Source: JBEDUK01 sp040414485 | GTDB taxonomy: Bacteria; Actinomycetota; UBA4738 | Direction: 5' to 3' | NCBI GenBank assembly: GCA_040414485.1 | Contig: JBEDUK010000041.1 | Coordinates: 1-64,000, forward strand | DNA: 64,000 nt | Shown here: positions 9,289 to 22,009 of the stretch, piece by piece | How the letters are laid out: each line of letters opens with the position of its first letter | How positions within the stretch are numbered: the stretch's first letter is position 1 | Position numbers and translations under genes: made by a program | The notes under the pieces: model-generated | Database searches by the model: none | What the model saw: only the letters and a program-made list of their open reading frames with translations | What the model was told of the DNA's origin: nothing

Positions 9289-11535
9289 GTGAGGGCAGGT
9301 TCGGGGCGAGGCACCAGCGGCAGCGTATGGCCGGGAGCGGATGACGTCTCTCGCGCCGTCGCGCTGCTGGCCGCGAGGCTGCCCGCCCCCATCCGTCCCC
9401 TCGCCCGCGTCGCGTACAACTACCGCTGGTCGTGGGCCGAACACGGCCCGGACCTGTTTCGAAGGATCGACCCGTTCCGATGGGAGCTGGCGGGCGAGAA
9501 CCCCGTCCGGCTGCTGTCGGACACGCCCGACCCGATCCTGGACCAGGCCGCGCGCGACGACGAGCTGATCGACGGCGCGTGGCGCCTCGACGCGATGCTC
9601 TCGCGTGAACTGGCCCGCCCCGCGTCCGTTCCGTCACAGGAGCCCGACGACGCGGGGACGGATCAGCCCGCGCCGCCGTTCGGGCCGGGTCGGCCCATCG
9701 TCTTCCTCTGCGCGGAGTTCGGCGTCCACGTGTCCCTGCCGATCTACTCGGGCGGTCTCGGGGTCCTGGCCGGCGACATCCTCAAAGAGGCCTCGGACCG
9801 GCGCATCCCGATGGTGGCCGTCGGGCTGATGTACCGGGAGGGATACCTGCACCAGCGGCTGGACAACTCGCGCTTCCAGCGGGAGTTCTGGATCCCGACC
9901 TTCCCGGAGCGTCTTCCCGCCGCCATCGTCACCAACGAGGACGGCGAACCGCTCACCGTGACGGTCGAGATCCGAAACCGGCCGGTGGTCGTGCAGGTCT
10001 GGCGGGTCGACGTCGGACGGGTGCCGCTGTACCTGCTGGATGCCGAACGCCCCGAGAACTCGCGCGTCGACCGCTGGATCACCGCCCGGCTGTACGTGAG
10101 CGACCGGCAGGTTCGGCTGGCGCAGTACGTCCTGCTCGGCGTGGGCGGGCTGCGCGCGCTCCGGGCGATGGGGATCGATCCCGGCGTGCTCCACCTGAAC
10201 GAAGGCCATGCGGCACTCGCCCCACTCGAGCTGGCACGGGAACTGGTCGAAGGCGGCGAGCCCGCCGGGGCGGCGCTGCTCGAGGCCAAGCGACGCACGA
10301 TCTTCACCACGCACACGCCGGTTCCGGCGGGCAACGAGACCTATTCGGCACGCGAGGTGCTGGACACGCTCGACGGGTTCCACAACGGCCTCGGGCTGTC
10401 GGAGGACGCGTTCCTGTCGCTCGGGCGCGTGCACCCACACGACCAGGGCGAGCCGTTCGGCGTCACGCCGCTCGGCCTGCGCGCGAGCCGCGTGGCGAAC
10501 GGCGTGAGCAGCCTGCACGGCGGCACCGCCCGGGCGATGTGGGCGGGCCTGGAAGGCGACGGCGGCGTCGAACCGGCGCCCATCGGAGCCGTGACGAACG
10601 GAGCGCACCTCCCCACCTGGATGGCGCCGCAGATGCGCGAACTGCTCGCCAAGCACCTGGGTCTCGACTGGGAGGAGCGCGCCGCCGATCCGTCCACGTG
10701 GGCCGCCGTCGACGACATCCCCGACGAGGATCTGTGGGAGGTCCGCGGCGACCTTCGCGCTGAGCTCGTCGAGTTCCTCCGCGACCGTGTCGCGCGCGAC
10801 CGCCTGGCTCGCGGCGAGCCCATCGAGCGGGCGGAGGCGGCCGCGGGATCGTTCGACCCGGACGCGCTCACGATCGGGTTCGCGCGGCGTGCCGCCGCCT
10901 ACAAGCGCATCTACCTCCTGGTGGCGGACCCCGAGCGGGCGGCGGCGCTCCTGCGGAACCCCATTTCGGTGCAGCTGGCGATCGCCGGCAAGTCCCACCC
11001 CCAGGACGAGGAGTCCAAGGAGATCCTGCAGGGCGTCCTGCGCTTCCTGTCCGAGCCGCGCGTGGCCGATCGCGTCGGCTTCGTCGAGGACTACGACATG
11101 GACGTGGCCACCAGGCTCGTGCGCGGGTGCGACGTCTGGCTGAACCTCCCCCGCTACCCGCTCGAGGCGAGCGGCACCAGCGGCATGAAGGCCGCGTTCA
11201 ACGGCGGGCTGAACCTCTCGGTCCTGGACGGCTGGTGGGCCGAGGCGTTCGAGGCCGGCGGCGCGGGCGGTGAGCCGAACGGCTGGGCGATCGAGCCCGA
11301 TCCGAGCCTGCCGCACGACGAACAGGACCGGCGCGACGTCGGGGTGCTGTTCGACCTGCTCGAGCGCGACGTCCTTCCTCTGTGGTCGGACCGGGGATCG
11401 AACGGCATCCCCTCCGGCTGGGTCCGGCGGATCCGGCGTTCGCTCCGCACCATCGGACCGACGTACGGAGCGACGCGGATGATGGATCAGTACGTGCGCA
11501 CGATGTACGAACCCGCGCCGGCGCCGATCCGCTGA
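9289..11535 (+). CDS. glgP: Alpha-glucan (glycogen) phosphorylase, DUF3417-containing GT35
   Basis: Releases glucose-1-phosphate from alpha-glucan with a PLP cofactor. 748 residues from a GTG with GGGGAG 6 bases upstream; a TTG at 9241 is possible but lacks such a site. The N-terminal DUF3417 segment (RVAYNYRWSWAEHGPDLFRRI) marks the actinobacterial/thermophile-type phosphorylase, shorter than E. coli GlgP. The PLP-lysine signature EASGTSGMKAAFNGGL is present with Lys at about 634. The gene stands 165 bases after glgX, so it may have its own promoter, and it is convergent with glgC. It acts with glgX and the GH133-type enzyme in glycogen breakdown. Confidence 0.95.
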   Translation: MRAGSGRGTSGSVWPGADDVSRAVALLAARLPAPIRPLARVAYNYRWSWAEHGPDLFRRIDPFRWELAGENPVRLLSDTPDPILDQAARDDELIDGAWRLDAMLSRELARPASVPSQEPDDAGTDQPAPPFGPGRPIVFLCAEFGVHVSLPIYSGGLGVLAGDILKEASDRRIPMVAVGLMYREGYLHQRLDNSRFQREFWIPTFPERLPAAIVTNEDGEPLTVTVEIRNRPVVVQVWRVDVGRVPLYLLDAERPENSRVDRWITARLYVSDRQVRLAQYVLLGVGGLRALRAMGIDPGVLHLNEGHAALAPLELARELVEGGEPAGAALLEAKRRTIFTTHTPVPAGNETYSAREVLDTLDGFHNGLGLSEDAFLSLGRVHPHDQGEPFGVTPLGLRASRVANGVSSLHGGTARAMWAGLEGDGGVEPAPIGAVTNGAHLPTWMAPQMRELLAKHLGLDWEERAADPSTWAAVDDIPDEDLWEVRGDLRAELVEFLRDRVARDRLARGEPIERAEAAAGSFDPDALTIGFARRAAAYKRIYLLVADPERAAALLRNPISVQLAIAGKSHPQDEESKEILQGVLRFLSEPRVADRVGFVEDYDMDVATRLVRGCDVWLNLPRYPLEASGTSGMKAAFNGGLNLSVLDGWWAEAFEAGGAGGEPNGWAIEPDPSLPHDEQDRRDVGVLFDLLERDVLPLWSDRGSNGIPSGWVRRIRRSLRTIGPTYGATRMMDQYVRTMYEPAPAPIR

Positions 11536-11545
11536 CCCCCACACA

Positions 11546-11568
11546 CCGGCCGGCGTCGCCCCGGCCGG
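11546..11568. terminator. Hairpin between convergent glgP and glgC
   Basis: CCGGCCGG, 7-base loop, CCGGCCGG: two identical 8-bp palindromic arms filling nearly all of the 33-base gap between the convergent genes and ending at the glgC stop codon. No T-run follows on either strand. It could be a bidirectional terminator or a transcript-end stabiliser. Confidence 0.55.
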
Positions 11569-12798
11569 CTACTCGACCTTCTGGCCCTTGCCGATCACCA
11601 CGATCCCGCCCGGCGACACCGCGAAGCGGTCCCGATCCAGTTCCAGGTCGACGCCCACGCGCGCCCCGTCGGGGATCTCGACGTTCTTGTCCACGATCGC
11701 GTCCCGCACGATCGCGCCCTCGCCCACCGTCACGCCGCTCATCAGCACCGCTCGTTCGACGAGCGCACCCCGGCCGATGCGCGTCCCCGGCGACAGCACC
11801 GACCGGATGGCGGTTGCGCCGTCCAGGATCGAGCCCGCGCTGATCAGGCAGTCCTCCACCGACAGATCCGAGTCCGCGTGTGACAGGAGCCTGGCCGGCG
11901 GCGCCGGTTCGTTCCAGGTGAGGATCGGCCACTCCTCGTCGTACAGGTCGAACGCCGGCTCGGCGGAGAGCAGGTCCATGTGCGCGTGGTGGAACGCATC
12001 CAGGGTCCCCACGTCGCGCCAGTAGCCGCGCTCGCGTTCGGACACTCCCGGAACGACATTTGAGGCGAAGTCGTAGACGTAGGCATCGCCCGCGTCGACC
12101 AGATTCGGGATGATGTTGCCGCCGATGTCGTGGGACGAACCCGAGTCCGCCGCGTCGGTGACGACGGCCTCGATGAGCGTCTTCGTCGTGAACACGTAAT
12201 TGCCCATCGAGGCCATCACGTGATCCGGGTCGCCGGCCAGTCCCGCGGTGCGCTTCGGCTTCTCGATGAACCGCTCGATGCGTCGTCCGTCCGCGGCGAC
12301 CTCGATGACCCCCACCCGGGGTGCCTCGTGGATCGGCACCCGGATGCCCGCGACCGTCACGCCGGCGCCGGTCTGGAGATGCTGCTGGATCATCTGTCGC
12401 GGGTCCATCCGGTAGATGTGGTCGGCGCCGAAGACGCAGACGAACGCCGGCTGCTCGTCGTAGATCAGGTTGAGGCTCTGGTAGATGGCGTCCGCGGAGC
12501 CCTGGAACCAGTGCGGTCCGCGGCGCATCTGCGCCGGGACCGGCGTGACGTAGTCCCCGACCAGCGAGGAGAGGCGCCAGGTGGTGGAGATGTGCCGGTC
12601 CAGGCTGTGGCTCTTGTACTGCGTGAGCACGACGATGCGCCGGATCCGGCCGTTCACCAGATTCGAGAGAACGAAGTCGATCAGGCGGTAGCTGCCGCCG
12701 AACGGGACCGCGGGCTTGGCGCGATCGGCCGTGAGCGGCAGGAGGCGCTTGCCTTCGCCGCCGGCGAGGACGATGCCGAACACCCGCGTCCGAGCCAT
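11569..12798 (-). CDS. glgC: Glucose-1-phosphate adenylyltransferase (ADP-glucose pyrophosphorylase)
   Basis: Makes ADP-glucose from ATP and glucose-1-phosphate, the committed step of glycogen synthesis. 409 residues, a normal length. The N-terminal nucleotidyltransferase signature GGEGKRLLPLT starts at residue 13 and is followed by KPAVPFGG from Lys28. The C-terminal part is a left-handed beta-helix with hexapeptide-like repeats (GALVERAVLMSGVTVGEGA). ATG start at 12798. It is transcribed toward glgP and away from the upstream lipoprotein gene on the same strand, 56 bases behind that gene. Allosteric ligands cannot be read from the sequence. Confidence 0.96.
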   Translation of the reverse strand: MARTRVFGIVLAGGEGKRLLPLTADRAKPAVPFGGSYRLIDFVLSNLVNGRIRRIVVLTQYKSHSLDRHISTTWRLSSLVGDYVTPVPAQMRRGPHWFQGSADAIYQSLNLIYDEQPAFVCVFGADHIYRMDPRQMIQQHLQTGAGVTVAGIRVPIHEAPRVGVIEVAADGRRIERFIEKPKRTAGLAGDPDHVMASMGNYVFTTKTLIEAVVTDAADSGSSHDIGGNIIPNLVDAGDAYVYDFASNVVPGVSERERGYWRDVGTLDAFHHAHMDLLSAEPAFDLYDEEWPILTWNEPAPPARLLSHADSDLSVEDCLISAGSILDGATAIRSVLSPGTRIGRGALVERAVLMSGVTVGEGAIVRDAIVDKNVEIPDGARVGVDLELDRDRFAVSPGGIVVIGKGQKVE

Positions 12799-12854
12799 CG
12801 AGGCAGGACGCTACACCAACCAGCGTGCGCGGGGGGGTGTGACCTGTCCGGCGT

Positions 12855-13331
12855 CTACCCGGTGGGCGTGGGGCTCGGCGCGGAACTCGCCGGGCACGCG
12901 TGCCGGAGGTCCGTGTGGAGGGCGATGGCGATCTTCTTCGCGACGCTCTCCGGGATGGTCCCGCGCGGGCCCATGGCGCCGCGCCAGTTCTGTCCCTGCC
13001 GGAAGAGGCTCCACCCTCCGTACCGGCAGTTCTTGTGGTACTCCTGCGCTGCGACCGCCGCCGTCGGATACATCCCGATGGTGAGGAACGCGCTGCGGAT
13101 CCCCGCGATCGGACTGCACAGCGCGACCTTTGCGGCACCGGCTCCCAGCTGCGTGGGCTTGTGGGGACAGCCGAGCCCGGCAATGCCGAGCGTGGTGAAG
13201 ATGTCCGTCGGCTTGGCGATCGTGTTGACGAACGGACTGGCCGGCGACGACGGCGAGCTCCCGCAGGCGGCGGCAGTCAGCGCGGCCATTGCAGACAGCC
13301 CGATCGTGATCGTCCTCAACCTTCGACGCAC
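12855..13331 (-). CDS. Putative lipoprotein of unknown function
   Basis: 158 residues from the GTG at 13331. Short Arg-rich n-region, hydrophobic stretch and lipobox TAAAC with Cys23, so it is predicted to be exported and lipid-anchored. A Ser/Pro-rich linker and a compact domain of about 115 residues follow. That domain has four further Cys (in GLGCPHK, ALCSPIAG, KNCRYGG, RHACPAS) that could form two disulfides. No family recognised. The 5' end is not certain: the frame is open upstream into the divergent gene. It lies upstream of glgC on the same strand, 56 bases away, and could be co-transcribed with it. Confidence 0.6.
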   Translation of the reverse strand: MRRRLRTITIGLSAMAALTAAACGSSPSSPASPFVNTIAKPTDIFTTLGIAGLGCPHKPTQLGAGAAKVALCSPIAGIRSAFLTIGMYPTAAVAAQEYHKNCRYGGWSLFRQGQNWRGAMGPRGTIPESVAKKIAIALHTDLRHACPASSAPSPTPTG

Positions 13332-13379
13332 CGTGCGAGCACCAACCTTCTCCCCAGGGGACTCCGCACAGCATCCCAG

Positions 13380-13434
13380 ATACGGCACGGAACGGGAGAA
13401 AAGCGATCGGTTCGCTCCCCGGGCCGTACCGTAT
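13380..13434. promoter_or_regulatory. Interrupted inverted repeat upstream of the MGH1-like glucosidase
   Basis: ATACGGCACGG at 13380-13390 and CCGTACCGTAT at 13424-13434 match as an inverted repeat at 10 of 11 positions, with a 33-base spacer, in the gap between the lipoprotein and glucosidase starts. The right arm ends 6 bases before the glucosidase ATG. It may be a pair of operator half-sites or an mRNA structure limiting initiation; no evidence decides between these. Confidence 0.35.
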
Positions 13435-13440
13435 GCCGCG

Positions 13441-16148
<2,708 letters not shown>

Positions 16149-16152
<4 letters not shown>

Positions 16153-18143
16153 CCGACGCACTGCCCTTCGTGTTCGGCCCCGAGGTCTGCGGCTCGCTCG
16201 AGGCCGGCGGGCGCCGCGAATGGATCGTCACGGACGGCCTGGGCGGATTCGCCATGGGAACCGTCAGCGGCATGCGCACGCGCAGGTACCACGCTCTGCT
16301 GATGGTGGCCACCCGCCCGCCCCTCGGCCGGATGCTCGGGCTGGCCGCGCTCGACCCTGTGCTGGTGATCGGGGACCGCCGCGTGCGCCTGGCGGTCCAC
16401 GAATGGGCCGGCGGAACGGTCGACCCGGCCGGGCACCGGCGGCTCGCGGCGTTCGATCTTCGAGATGGCGTTCCGCGGTGGCGATGGGCGGTCGGCGACG
16501 TCGTGCTCGAGCGCGAGATCGCCATGATGCAGGGGCGGCCGTGTGTCGCGGTGGTGCACCGGGTCGTCCGCGCGCCCGGCCCGGTGCGGCTCGAACTCCC
16601 GGCGCTGTGCACCTGGCGCGACGCACACGGTGAGCGCTTCGCGGACGGCGAGCCTTCGGTCGAACCGGCGGCTGACGGATTCGTGTTCGAAGGCGCCTAC
16701 CGGGTGGCGGCCGACGGTCCCGCCGGCGGAGCCGGCGCCTTTTTCGCGCCCGCCGGCGACTGGTACCGTGGCGTCCGCTACCGGGAGGAAGCCGACCGCG
16801 GACTGAACGACCGGGAGGACCTCTGGTTCGCGGGCACGTTCTCCGCGACGCTCGGGCGCGGACAGGCGATGGGCGTCACGGCATGGGCAGGCGAACTGGC
16901 CGCGCCGCCCGCCGAGAGCGCGGCCTCCGTGATCGAGGCGACCCGCGTCCGGTCCTCGGCGGTCATCCGCGCCTCCGGCTCGACCGACGCCGTCGACGCC
17001 ACGCTCGCGCTCGCCGCCGACCGTCAGGTGGTCATCGGCCCGTACGGCCCGACCGTGGTCGCCGGCTACCCGTGGTTCGGTGACTGGTCGCGCGACACCA
17101 TGACCTCGTACGAAGGCCTCTTCCTGGAGACTGGCCGAAGCGAGCAGGGCAGGATGCTGCTCCAGGCCGCCGCGGCCGGCCTCTCCGAGGGAATGCTGGC
17201 GAACACCGCGGACGTCGGCGGGACCGAATACAACACCGTCGACGGGACGCTGTGGTTCCTCCACGCCGTCGGCAGACACGTCGAACGGACCGGCGACCTG
17301 GACCTGGCGGGGGCCCTTCTTCCCGATCTTCGCGCCGTGATCGAGGCGCACGTGGCCGGCACCCGGTACGGCATCCGGGTGGACTCCGCGGACGGCCTGC
17401 TGGCCGAGGGCGCCGAAGGCCTGGCGCTCACCTGGATGGACGCGCGTGTCGACGGCGTGCCGGTGACGCCGAGGATCGGCAAGCCGGTGGACGTCAATGC
17501 CCTGTGGATCAACGGCCTGGCCACGGTCGCTTCGCTGCAGGAACGCCTCGGACAGGATGCCTCTCGCGTACGCGCCCTGGAGGCCATCGCGCGGCGGTCG
17601 TTCGCCACCAGGTTCACGCAGGGGCCCGATGGACGACTTCCCGACGTGATCGACGCACCGGGACTGCCCGAGGACGCGGCCGGGCGATCGCTCGAGCTCC
17701 GCCCCAGCCAGTTGCTGGCGGCGTCGCTTCCGTTCGCTCCCACCGGCGACCCCGGACCGGTGCTCTCCTCCGCTCCTCTGCTGACGCCGCTCGGGCTTCG
17801 CTCGCTGGTGCCGGACGATCCCGCGTACCAGCCGCACCATCGGGGCGGCCCCGCCGAGCGCGACCGTGCGTACCACCAGGGCACGGTCTGGCCGTGGCTG
17901 ATCGGGCCGTACGTGGAGGCGAGCCTCCGCACCAACGGATCGGTGCCCGGCCTCGAGGGCGTGATGGACGGCCTGGTGGCGCACCTGGCCGAATGGGGCG
18001 TAGGGTCGATCTCGGAGACAGCGGACGGCGATCCGCCGTACAACGCCACCGGCTGCCCGTTCCAGGCGTGGTCGGTGGCGGAGGTGTTCCGCGCGCGGCG
18101 GCTCCTGGCCCGCGGGGTTTCGCCTGCGGCGATCCCTGGGTAG
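16149..18143 (+). CDS. Glycogen debranching enzyme, amylo-alpha-1,6-glucosidase type (GH133-like)
   Basis: 664 residues, GTG start overlapping the upstream stop. The N-terminal bacterial/archaeal GDE domain (residues about 15-230, with EWIVTDGLGGFAMGT and RRYHALLM) is followed by the (alpha/alpha)6 catalytic domain, with YPWFGDWSRDTMTSYEGL around Asp312 and Asp316 and a C-terminal YHQGTVWPWLIGPYVEA motif. It would remove alpha-1,6-linked glucose or short branches from glycogen. It is coupled to the MGH1-like glucosidase and complements GlgX by a different fold. A GC-rich hairpin follows before the kinase gene. Confidence 0.88.
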
Positions 18144-18170
18144 GGCTGCCAGAGGGCGGCGGAGGCACGC

Positions 18171-18191
18171 CGGCCGCTGCAGGCGCGGCCG
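18171..18191 (+). terminator. GC hairpin after the debranching gene
   Basis: CGGCCGC, 7-base loop, GCGGCCG: 7-bp perfect arms 28 bases past the debranching-enzyme stop and 33 bases before the kinase ATG. There is no T-run, so it may equally be a processing or stability element. Confidence 0.4.
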
Positions 18192-18224
18192 AACGACGGA
18201 TCGTGCCCGCGAGCCCGTGAGCGC

Positions 18225-19535
18225 ATGCCGAACCCACATTCAGACGCCATCGAGCAGGTCGCCACGGAGCCAGGTCCGCGCGCGGGCCAGACGCTCGGCG
18301 GCCGCTACCGCCTGGCCAGCCAGATCGACGCCGGTGGGATGGGCACGGTCTGGGAGGCCACCGACCTCCTCCTCGGGCGCCGCGTCGCCGTGAAGATCCC
18401 GATCGCCGCGCTCGCGCTCGATGAGGCTGAGCGCGAGCGGGTGCTTCGCGAGGCGCGCGTGGCGGCCCAGGTCGTCCATCCGGGCGTGATCTCGATCTTC
18501 GACGTCGGCGAACAGGCAGGCATGCCGTTCGTGGTCATGGAGCTGGTCGAGGGCGCGTCGCTGGCGCGAACCCTTTCGGAGCGGACGCTCGGTCCCGGCG
18601 AGGCCCTGTGGATCGGCGCCGACATTGCTGACGCGCTCGAATCGATGCACCGGCAGGGCGTGGTCCACGGCGACGTGAAGCCGGCGAACGTGATCCTGTC
18701 TGCGGAAGGACGGCCGAAGCTCACCGACCTCGGGATCGCGTCGCTCATCGACGACCAGAGTGCCGGGGGTCAGAACGGGAACGGCGGTCCCGGGCCGCGG
18801 TATGGAACGCGGCGCTACGTCGCGCCCGAGGTCATCGGCGGCGCGACCGCAGGTTCCCCCTCGGACACCTACGCGCTCGGGGTCACACTGCGGGAACTGG
18901 CGGGCGCAGTCGACGCGGAAACGGAGACCGTCGCCGCCCCGGAACGGGAGACCGCGCATTCGGCGCTGGAGCACACGGCAGCCCGTGCGACGGCGGACGA
19001 TCCCGCGGAACGGCCCACCGCGGGCCAGATCGCGGCGGCGCTCGGCTCCGTCGCGCGAGTCGTCGAGCCGACGCACAGCATTCCGGCCGCGGCAAACGGA
19101 GCAGCACGAACCGTCGTCGCCCCCGTCGGGCCGTCGGCGACGACGACGGTCCTGCCGGATGGCGCGACGACCATGCTTCCGGCCGCGTCCGCCGCGGTCG
19201 ACTCACCGGCCACCACGCCGGCCGACGATGGCGGGGGACGCCCGCGCCGGCCCCGCAGGCCGGTCATGGCCGCCCTGATCGGCCTGCTGATCGCGGCCGG
19301 CATCGCCGGCCTGATCGTCGCCGCGACCGCACGGTCCACCGGCACACCGCCGGCGACACCCCGGCCTTCGGTCACCGCGACCCACCCGCACGTCTCGCCC
19401 TCGCCCTCACCGCCGCAGTCGCCCGCCGCGGCGCCACCGCCCGGAAAGGGACCCGGTCACGACAAGGGCCACAAGCATGACGGCCACGGCGGCGGGCATG
19501 GCCACGGCGGCGGCGGGAACAGCCAGGGCGACTGA
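18225..19535 (+). CDS. Transmembrane Ser/Thr protein kinase with His-rich C-terminal tail
   Basis: 436 residues. Kinase domain about residues 25-285: glycine loop DAGGMGTVWEA, ATP lysine Lys57 in VAVKI, catalytic Asp150 in HGDVKPANV and metal-binding Asp168 in TDLGIAS. The usual HRD arginine is Gly (a non-RD kinase) and DFG is DLG. The C-lobe after SDTYALGVTLREL is shorter than usual. A Thr/Ala/Pro-rich linker leads to one membrane helix (about 347-368) and an outside tail rich in Pro, then Gly and His (GHDKGHKHDGHGGGHGHG). No PASTA repeats. The tail could bind metal; targets may be the neighbouring glycogen enzymes, which is inference from position only. Confidence 0.85.
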   Translation: MPNPHSDAIEQVATEPGPRAGQTLGGRYRLASQIDAGGMGTVWEATDLLLGRRVAVKIPIAALALDEAERERVLREARVAAQVVHPGVISIFDVGEQAGMPFVVMELVEGASLARTLSERTLGPGEALWIGADIADALESMHRQGVVHGDVKPANVILSAEGRPKLTDLGIASLIDDQSAGGQNGNGGPGPRYGTRRYVAPEVIGGATAGSPSDTYALGVTLRELAGAVDAETETVAAPERETAHSALEHTAARATADDPAERPTAGQIAAALGSVARVVEPTHSIPAAANGAARTVVAPVGPSATTTVLPDGATTMLPAASAAVDSPATTPADDGGGRPRRPRRPVMAALIGLLIAAGIAGLIVAATARSTGTPPATPRPSVTATHPHVSPSPSPPQSPAAAPPPGKGPGHDKGHKHDGHGGGHGHGGGGNSQGD

Positions 19536-19592
19536 TCGATCGACCGGCTCGGCCGCCCGTACCCGCTCGTAGTTCGGCCGTAGTCTTCCGGC

Positions 19593-20402
19593 GTGCCCGA
19601 CGAGGCCGCGTTCTTCGTTCCGGATGGCGTCGATCCCGAAGGCGAACGGTTCGTGCCGACGCCTCTCACACGGGGACCATGGAGCGCCGAATCGCAGCAC
19701 GCCGGACCGCCGGCCGCCCTGATCGCTCGCGGGATCGAACGCCTGCCGGGCGGAACCGGCCTTCGGGTTGCGCGGTTCGTCGTCGACATCCTTCGGCCGA
19801 TCCCTGTGGCACCCCTGCTCGCCTCCGCGCGCGTCGTCCGCGAGGGCAGGCGGGTGCGGTTCGTCGAAGCTGCGCTGGCCACCGGCGGCGTCGAGATCGC
19901 CCGCGGCGCGGCCTGGCAGATCCGGGTGGAGCCGGACGCGACCGCGACGGTGGGCCTGGGCGACTCGGTTCCCTTCCGAGGTCCGGACGGCCTGGCCGAG
20001 CAACCGGCCTACGATCCGGGCTGGGAGCCGAACTACTTCACGGCCATGGACCTCCGGTTCGCACACGGCTCGGTGTTCGAGCTCGGGCCGGCGGTCTGCT
20101 GGTTCCGCCAGCGCATCCCGCTCGTGCAGGGCGAGGCGGCATCGCCGCTCTGCCGCGCGATCGTGGCGGGCGACTCGGGCAACGGCATCAGCGCCGTTCT
20201 GCCGTTCCGCGACCATCTGTTCGCCAACATCGACCTGGCGCTGCACCTCGCGCGCGAACCGGCCGGTGAATGGGTGTGCCTGGACGCCCGCACACGCGTG
20301 ACGTCGGACGGCGTCGGCTACACGGAGAGCGGCCTGTGGGACGAAGCCGGGCGCATCGGCACCGCCACCCAGAGCCTGTTCGTCGCGCGGCGTCCGAGGT
20401 GA
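19593..20402 (+). CDS. Acyl-CoA thioesterase-like protein (TesB/4HBT family, double hot dog)
   Basis: 269 residues, GTG start. Resembles the thioesterase-family proteins of two fused hot-dog domains: N-terminal GPWSAESQHAGPPAALIARGIER with the helix-capping motif, then FVVDILRPIPV and SARVVREGRR, and a second half with CRAIVAGDSGNGISAVLPF and IDLALHLAREP. It would hydrolyse acyl-CoA esters; chain length is not readable. It is isolated from the genes on either side, 57 bases after the kinase and 120 bases before msrA. Homologues are often annotated only as thioesterase family protein. Confidence 0.75.
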   Translation: MPDEAAFFVPDGVDPEGERFVPTPLTRGPWSAESQHAGPPAALIARGIERLPGGTGLRVARFVVDILRPIPVAPLLASARVVREGRRVRFVEAALATGGVEIARGAAWQIRVEPDATATVGLGDSVPFRGPDGLAEQPAYDPGWEPNYFTAMDLRFAHGSVFELGPAVCWFRQRIPLVQGEAASPLCRAIVAGDSGNGISAVLPFRDHLFANIDLALHLAREPAGEWVCLDARTRVTSDGVGYTESGLWDEAGRIGTATQSLFVARRPR

Positions 20403-20522
20403 CCGCCCGGCCCGATCGGAGGCGTCCGGGAACGAACGGCGCGCGAAGACGGTTTCGAGCCGTAACGTGGGGCACGCGATCCAGACCGAACCGTCCAGCC
20501 GCCACGTGGGGAGGTCAAACAC

Positions 20523-21176
<654 letters not shown>

Positions 21177-21204
21177 GGCCCGAAGCCGCACGCCGAGGGC
21201 GCTT

Positions 21205-21972
21205 TTAGACCGGGGGCATCCGGATCGCGCCGTCCAGGCGGATCACCTCGCCGTTCAGCATCCGGTTCCCGATGACGTGCCGCACGAGCGCCGCGAACTC
21301 CGGCGGCTCGCCGAGGCGTCGCGGAAAGACGGTCTGATCGAGCAGGTGCTCCCGCGCCGGCTCGGGCAGCATCGCCATCATCGGCGTCTCGAAGATGCCC
21401 GGCGCGACCGTGACCACCCGGATGCCGCTGCGTCCGAGTTCGCGTGCGATCGGCAGCGTCATGCCCGCCACCCCGCCCTTCGACGCGCTGTAGGCGGCCT
21501 GTCCGACCTGGCCGTCGAAGGCCGCGATCGAGGCGGTGTTCACGATCACGCCGCGCTCGCCCCCGTCGTCGGGCTCGTTCGCCGACATCGCCGCCGCCGC
21601 CAGCCTGATCACGTTGAACGTCCCGATCAGGTTGATCCGGATCACCCATTCGAACTGGTCGAGCGGATGCGGTCCACCGCGGCCGGCGACCTTCTGGGCG
21701 ATCGCGACCCCGGCGCAGTTCACGACGCCGTGGATCGAACCGAACGCCCCGACGGCGTCCTCGATCGCGGCCCGGACGCTCGCCTCGTCGGTGACATCGG
21801 TGTGGACGAAGCGCGCGGCGTCGCCCAGTTGCTCCGCGACGACAGCCCCGCGATCGTCCTGGAGATCCGCGATCAGAACGCGGCCGCCGGCCTCCGCCAG
21901 CCCGCGTGCCGTCGCTTCACCCAGGCCCGAACCGGCCCCCGTGACGAGGAACGCCCTGCCCGCGATTTCCAT
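21205..21972 (-). CDS. Short-chain dehydrogenase, 3-hydroxyacyl-CoA dehydrogenase type II-like
   Basis: 255 residues, classical SDR: NAD-binding TGAGSGLG at 11-18, NCAG at 85-88, catalytic Ser148 in NTASIAAFDG and Tyr161-x3-Lys165 in AYSASKGG. The pattern resembles HSD10-like enzymes that oxidise 3-hydroxyacyl-CoA or 3-hydroxy-2-methylbutyryl-CoA, with PGIFETPM and a C-terminal NGEVIRLDGAIRM. Asp36 after the second strand (LIADL) favours NAD over NADP. Convergent with msrA. The exact substrate is unproven, and no other beta-oxidation genes are next to it. Confidence 0.85.
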   Translation of the reverse strand: MEIAGRAFLVTGAGSGLGEATARGLAEAGGRVLIADLQDDRGAVVAEQLGDAARFVHTDVTDEASVRAAIEDAVGAFGSIHGVVNCAGVAIAQKVAGRGGPHPLDQFEWVIRINLIGTFNVIRLAAAAMSANEPDDGGERGVIVNTASIAAFDGQVGQAAYSASKGGVAGMTLPIARELGRSGIRVVTVAPGIFETPMMAMLPEPAREHLLDQTVFPRRLGEPPEFAALVRHVIGNRMLNGEVIRLDGAIRMPPV

Positions 21973-22009
21973 GACGGCGAATCATATGGCCCGACGTGGG
22001 CGGGCGAGC

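Noticed and set aside
12130..13440. Possible 437-residue N-terminal extension of the glucosidase
   Set aside because: The frame is merely open by composition; it lies antisense to glgC and the lipoprotein, and homologous sequence begins after 13441.
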